A stretch of DNA of 6,771 bases from Phycisphaerae bacterium (GTDB lineage Bacteria > Planctomycetota > Phycisphaerae > Sedimentisphaerales > Anaerohalosphaeraceae). A program made the translations under genes and the position numbers. The notes under the pieces are model-generated. The model was not told the origin of the DNA. It did not search any database and saw only the letters and a program-made list of their open reading frames with translations. This document shows positions 5,562 to 6,771 of this stretch, piece after piece. The DNA is taken from the NCBI GenBank assembly GCA_007121565.1, contig SKKI01000048.1, positions 1 through 6,771 on the forward strand. Direction: 5' to 3'. Every line of letters begins with the position of its first letter. Within the stretch, counting starts at the first letter, position 1.

Positions 5562-6771
5562 ATGGAGACGTTGAAAGGACGCCGCGGCGAACATATTCCG
5601 TCTAAAGAGACGGTCAAACATAAACAGTCCCTGCAGTTGGGCATTGACCTCGGTTCGGTCAGCAGCGATGTGATCGTGCTGGACGAGCGCGGGCATGTGC
5701 TGTTCAAGGACTATCGGCGGTCGCGCGGGCGGCCGCTGGAGGCGGTGACCGAGCAGCTTGAGCGCCTCTTTGAGGCGATACCGGCGGCGCGCTTTGAGCG
5801 GCTGGCCGTGACCGGCTCATCCGGACGGCTGATCGCCGAGATTCTCGGCGCGCCGTTTATCAACGAGGTGCGGGCCCAGGCGCTGGGGGTCTGCCATCTC
5901 TACCCGGAGTTTGCGCAGGCCACCGTCATCGAGATGGGCGGCCAGGACAGCAAGCTGGTGTTCCTCGAAAGCCGCAACGATGCGCTTGAGCTGAAGGATT
6001 TTGCGCTCAACTCGGTGTGTGCGGCCGGGACGGGCTCGTTTCTGGACCAGCAGGCCGAACGGCTGGGCGTACCGATTGAGGAGGAATTCGGGCGCCTGGC
6101 GCTGCAAAGCACATCCGTGCCGCAGATGGCCGGGCGGTGCTCGGTCTTTGCCAAAAGCGATATGATCCACCTGCAGCAGGTCGCTACGCCGTTGTGTGAT
6201 ATTGTCGCCGGGCTGTGCCTGGCCCTGGCGCGAAGTTTGAAAAACAATCTCGGCTGCGGACGCGATTTTGTCAAGCCGATCATCTTTACCGGCGGTGTGG
6301 CGGCCAATGCCGGCGTGGTGCGGGCCTTTGAGGACGTGCTGGACCTGGAGCAGGACGAGCTGATTGTCCCGGCGCTGCATTTTTACACCGGCGCGCTGGG
6401 CGCGGCGCTGGCCGCCGAGGCCGCCTCCGGCAAGGCTGCCCGGACCGCGGTCCAAAAGCTGCAGGACTATCTGAAAAACGGCGCCGCCTCGCTGCGCAAG
6501 ATTCCCCATCGCCGGCCGCTGGCGGCCCCTGCGCTGCCGGCGCCCGAAAGCCGTGTGGTGGATATCGAAACATTGAGCGATTCGCCCTGCGAGGCGTACC
6601 TGGGCGTGGATGTCGGCTCGATCAGCACCAATGTGGCGGTGGTTGACAGTGACAAGCGCGTGCTGGCCAAGGAGTACCTGATGACCGCCGGGCGGCCGCT
6701 GGAGGCGGTGCGAGAGGGGCTGCGCCGCGTCGGGGCGCGTGTCGCCGGCAAGGTGCGCATCGCCGGGGCTG
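5562..6771 (+). CDS. Acyl-CoA dehydratase activase (BadF/BadG/BcrA/BcrD ATPase family), tandem-domain form, 3' end cut off
   Basis: The frame is open for 403 codons and runs off the right edge. The family uses ATP hydrolysis to drive a low-potential electron from its [4Fe-4S] cluster into a partner such as 2-hydroxyacyl-CoA dehydratase or benzoyl-CoA reductase. The first ASKHA ATPase domain has GIDLGSVSSD (27-36, phosphate loop), EMGGQDSK (124-131, second phosphate loop) and FTGGVAAN (242-249, adenosine motif). C153 in SVCAAGTGSF and C193 in GRCSVFAKSD match the two cluster-ligating cysteines known from HgdC-type activators. A linker rich in Pro and Ala (about 315-332) precedes a second ATPase domain starting at LGVDVGSISTN (347-357). 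This layout is that of the very large activases that also carry dehydratase-like or DUF2229 regions further on. The physiological substrate is not shown in the window, so a role in a specific catabolic pathway cannot be assigned. It is a cytosolic, oxygen-sensitive protein, probably under control of the divergent activator. Confidence 0.93.
   Translation, partial: METLKGRRGEHIPSKETVKHKQSLQLGIDLGSVSSDVIVLDERGHVLFKDYRRSRGRPLEAVTEQLERLFEAIPAARFERLAVTGSSGRLIAEILGAPFINEVRAQALGVCHLYPEFAQATVIEMGGQDSKLVFLESRNDALELKDFALNSVCAAGTGSFLDQQAERLGVPIEEEFGRLALQSTSVPQMAGRCSVFAKSDMIHLQQVATPLCDIVAGLCLALARSLKNNLGCGRDFVKPIIFTGGVAANAGVVRAFEDVLDLEQDELIVPALHFYTGALGAALAAEAASGKAARTAVQKLQDYLKNGAASLRKIPHRRPLAAPALPAPESRVVDIETLSDSPCEAYLGVDVGSISTNVAVVDSDKRVLAKEYLMTAGRPLEAVREGLRRVGARVAGKVRIAGA
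5726..5747 (+). repeat. 22-base direct repeat inside the activase gene, copy 1
   Basis: The 22 bases are identical to those at 6689-6710, 963 bases apart. Both encode GRPLEAV in the same frame (residues 56-62 and 377-383), at equivalent positions in the two tandem ATPase domains. It therefore reflects an internal domain duplication with the codons kept identical. Confidence 0.85.
6689..6710 (+). repeat. 22-base direct repeat inside the activase gene, copy 2
   Basis: This is the second copy of the repeat at 5726-5747, encoding GRPLEAV at residues 377-383 of the second ATPase domain. Identity stops at once on both sides (G versus C to the left, A versus C to the right). Confidence 0.85.

Noticed and set aside
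5530..5574. ATG at 5530 after a GGAG, a possible alternative start for the activase
   Set aside because: It is out of frame with the activase and ends at TGA 5572-5574; the in-frame TAG at 5556 leaves 5562 as the first usable ATG.
5817..6509. Long minus-strand open frame of 230 codons opposite the activase
   Set aside because: The plus strand encodes clear activase motifs throughout; the antisense product is Arg/Gln/Gly-rich with no family features.

Overview
The window looks like chromosomal DNA from an anaerobic or facultatively anaerobic Gram-negative bacterium. The activase gene implies oxygen-sensitive [4Fe-4S] chemistry, and the glycosyltransferase cluster implies a surface polysaccharide or lipopolysaccharide. 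DNA is GC-rich in the genes and clearly AT-rich in the one sizeable intergenic region. A Planctomycetota-like or Desulfobacterota-like host is a guess from gene content and cannot be settled from the sequence. There are six protein genes, two of them cut by the window edges. I see no RNA genes, insertion sequences or CRISPR arrays.

Layout. Positions 1-3807 hold a tight minus-strand cluster, transcribed right to left: an ELM1-family protein (2794-3807), a family 4 glycosyltransferase (1697-2797), an FkbM-type methyltransferase (845-1681) and a family 2 glycosyltransferase (1-845, running off the left edge). The junctions are a 4-base ATGA overlap, a 15-base gap and a 1-base TGATG overlap, so this is very probably one transcript. 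The genes probably build and decorate a surface glycan, with the ELM1-family protein as a likely glycan-cluster partner.

Upstream on the same strand, 45 bases away, is a sigma-54-dependent activator (3853-5319). Its AAA+ domain is complete and includes GAFTGA. Its roughly 195-residue N-terminal region is mostly helical in appearance and I do not recognise it. Its P-loop ends in GKG rather than the usual GKE.

Divergent from the activator, across an AT-rich gap of about 240 bases, is the start of a large BadF/BcrA/HgdC-type acyl-CoA dehydratase activase (5562 to the right edge) with two tandem ATPase domains. The gap contains a good -24/-12 candidate promoter facing the activase (5442-5457), a weaker one facing the activator (5350-5364), and paired direct and inverted repeats between them. 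The simplest reading is that the activator switches on the activase and possibly itself. This activator, activase and promoter unit is the most interesting part of the window.
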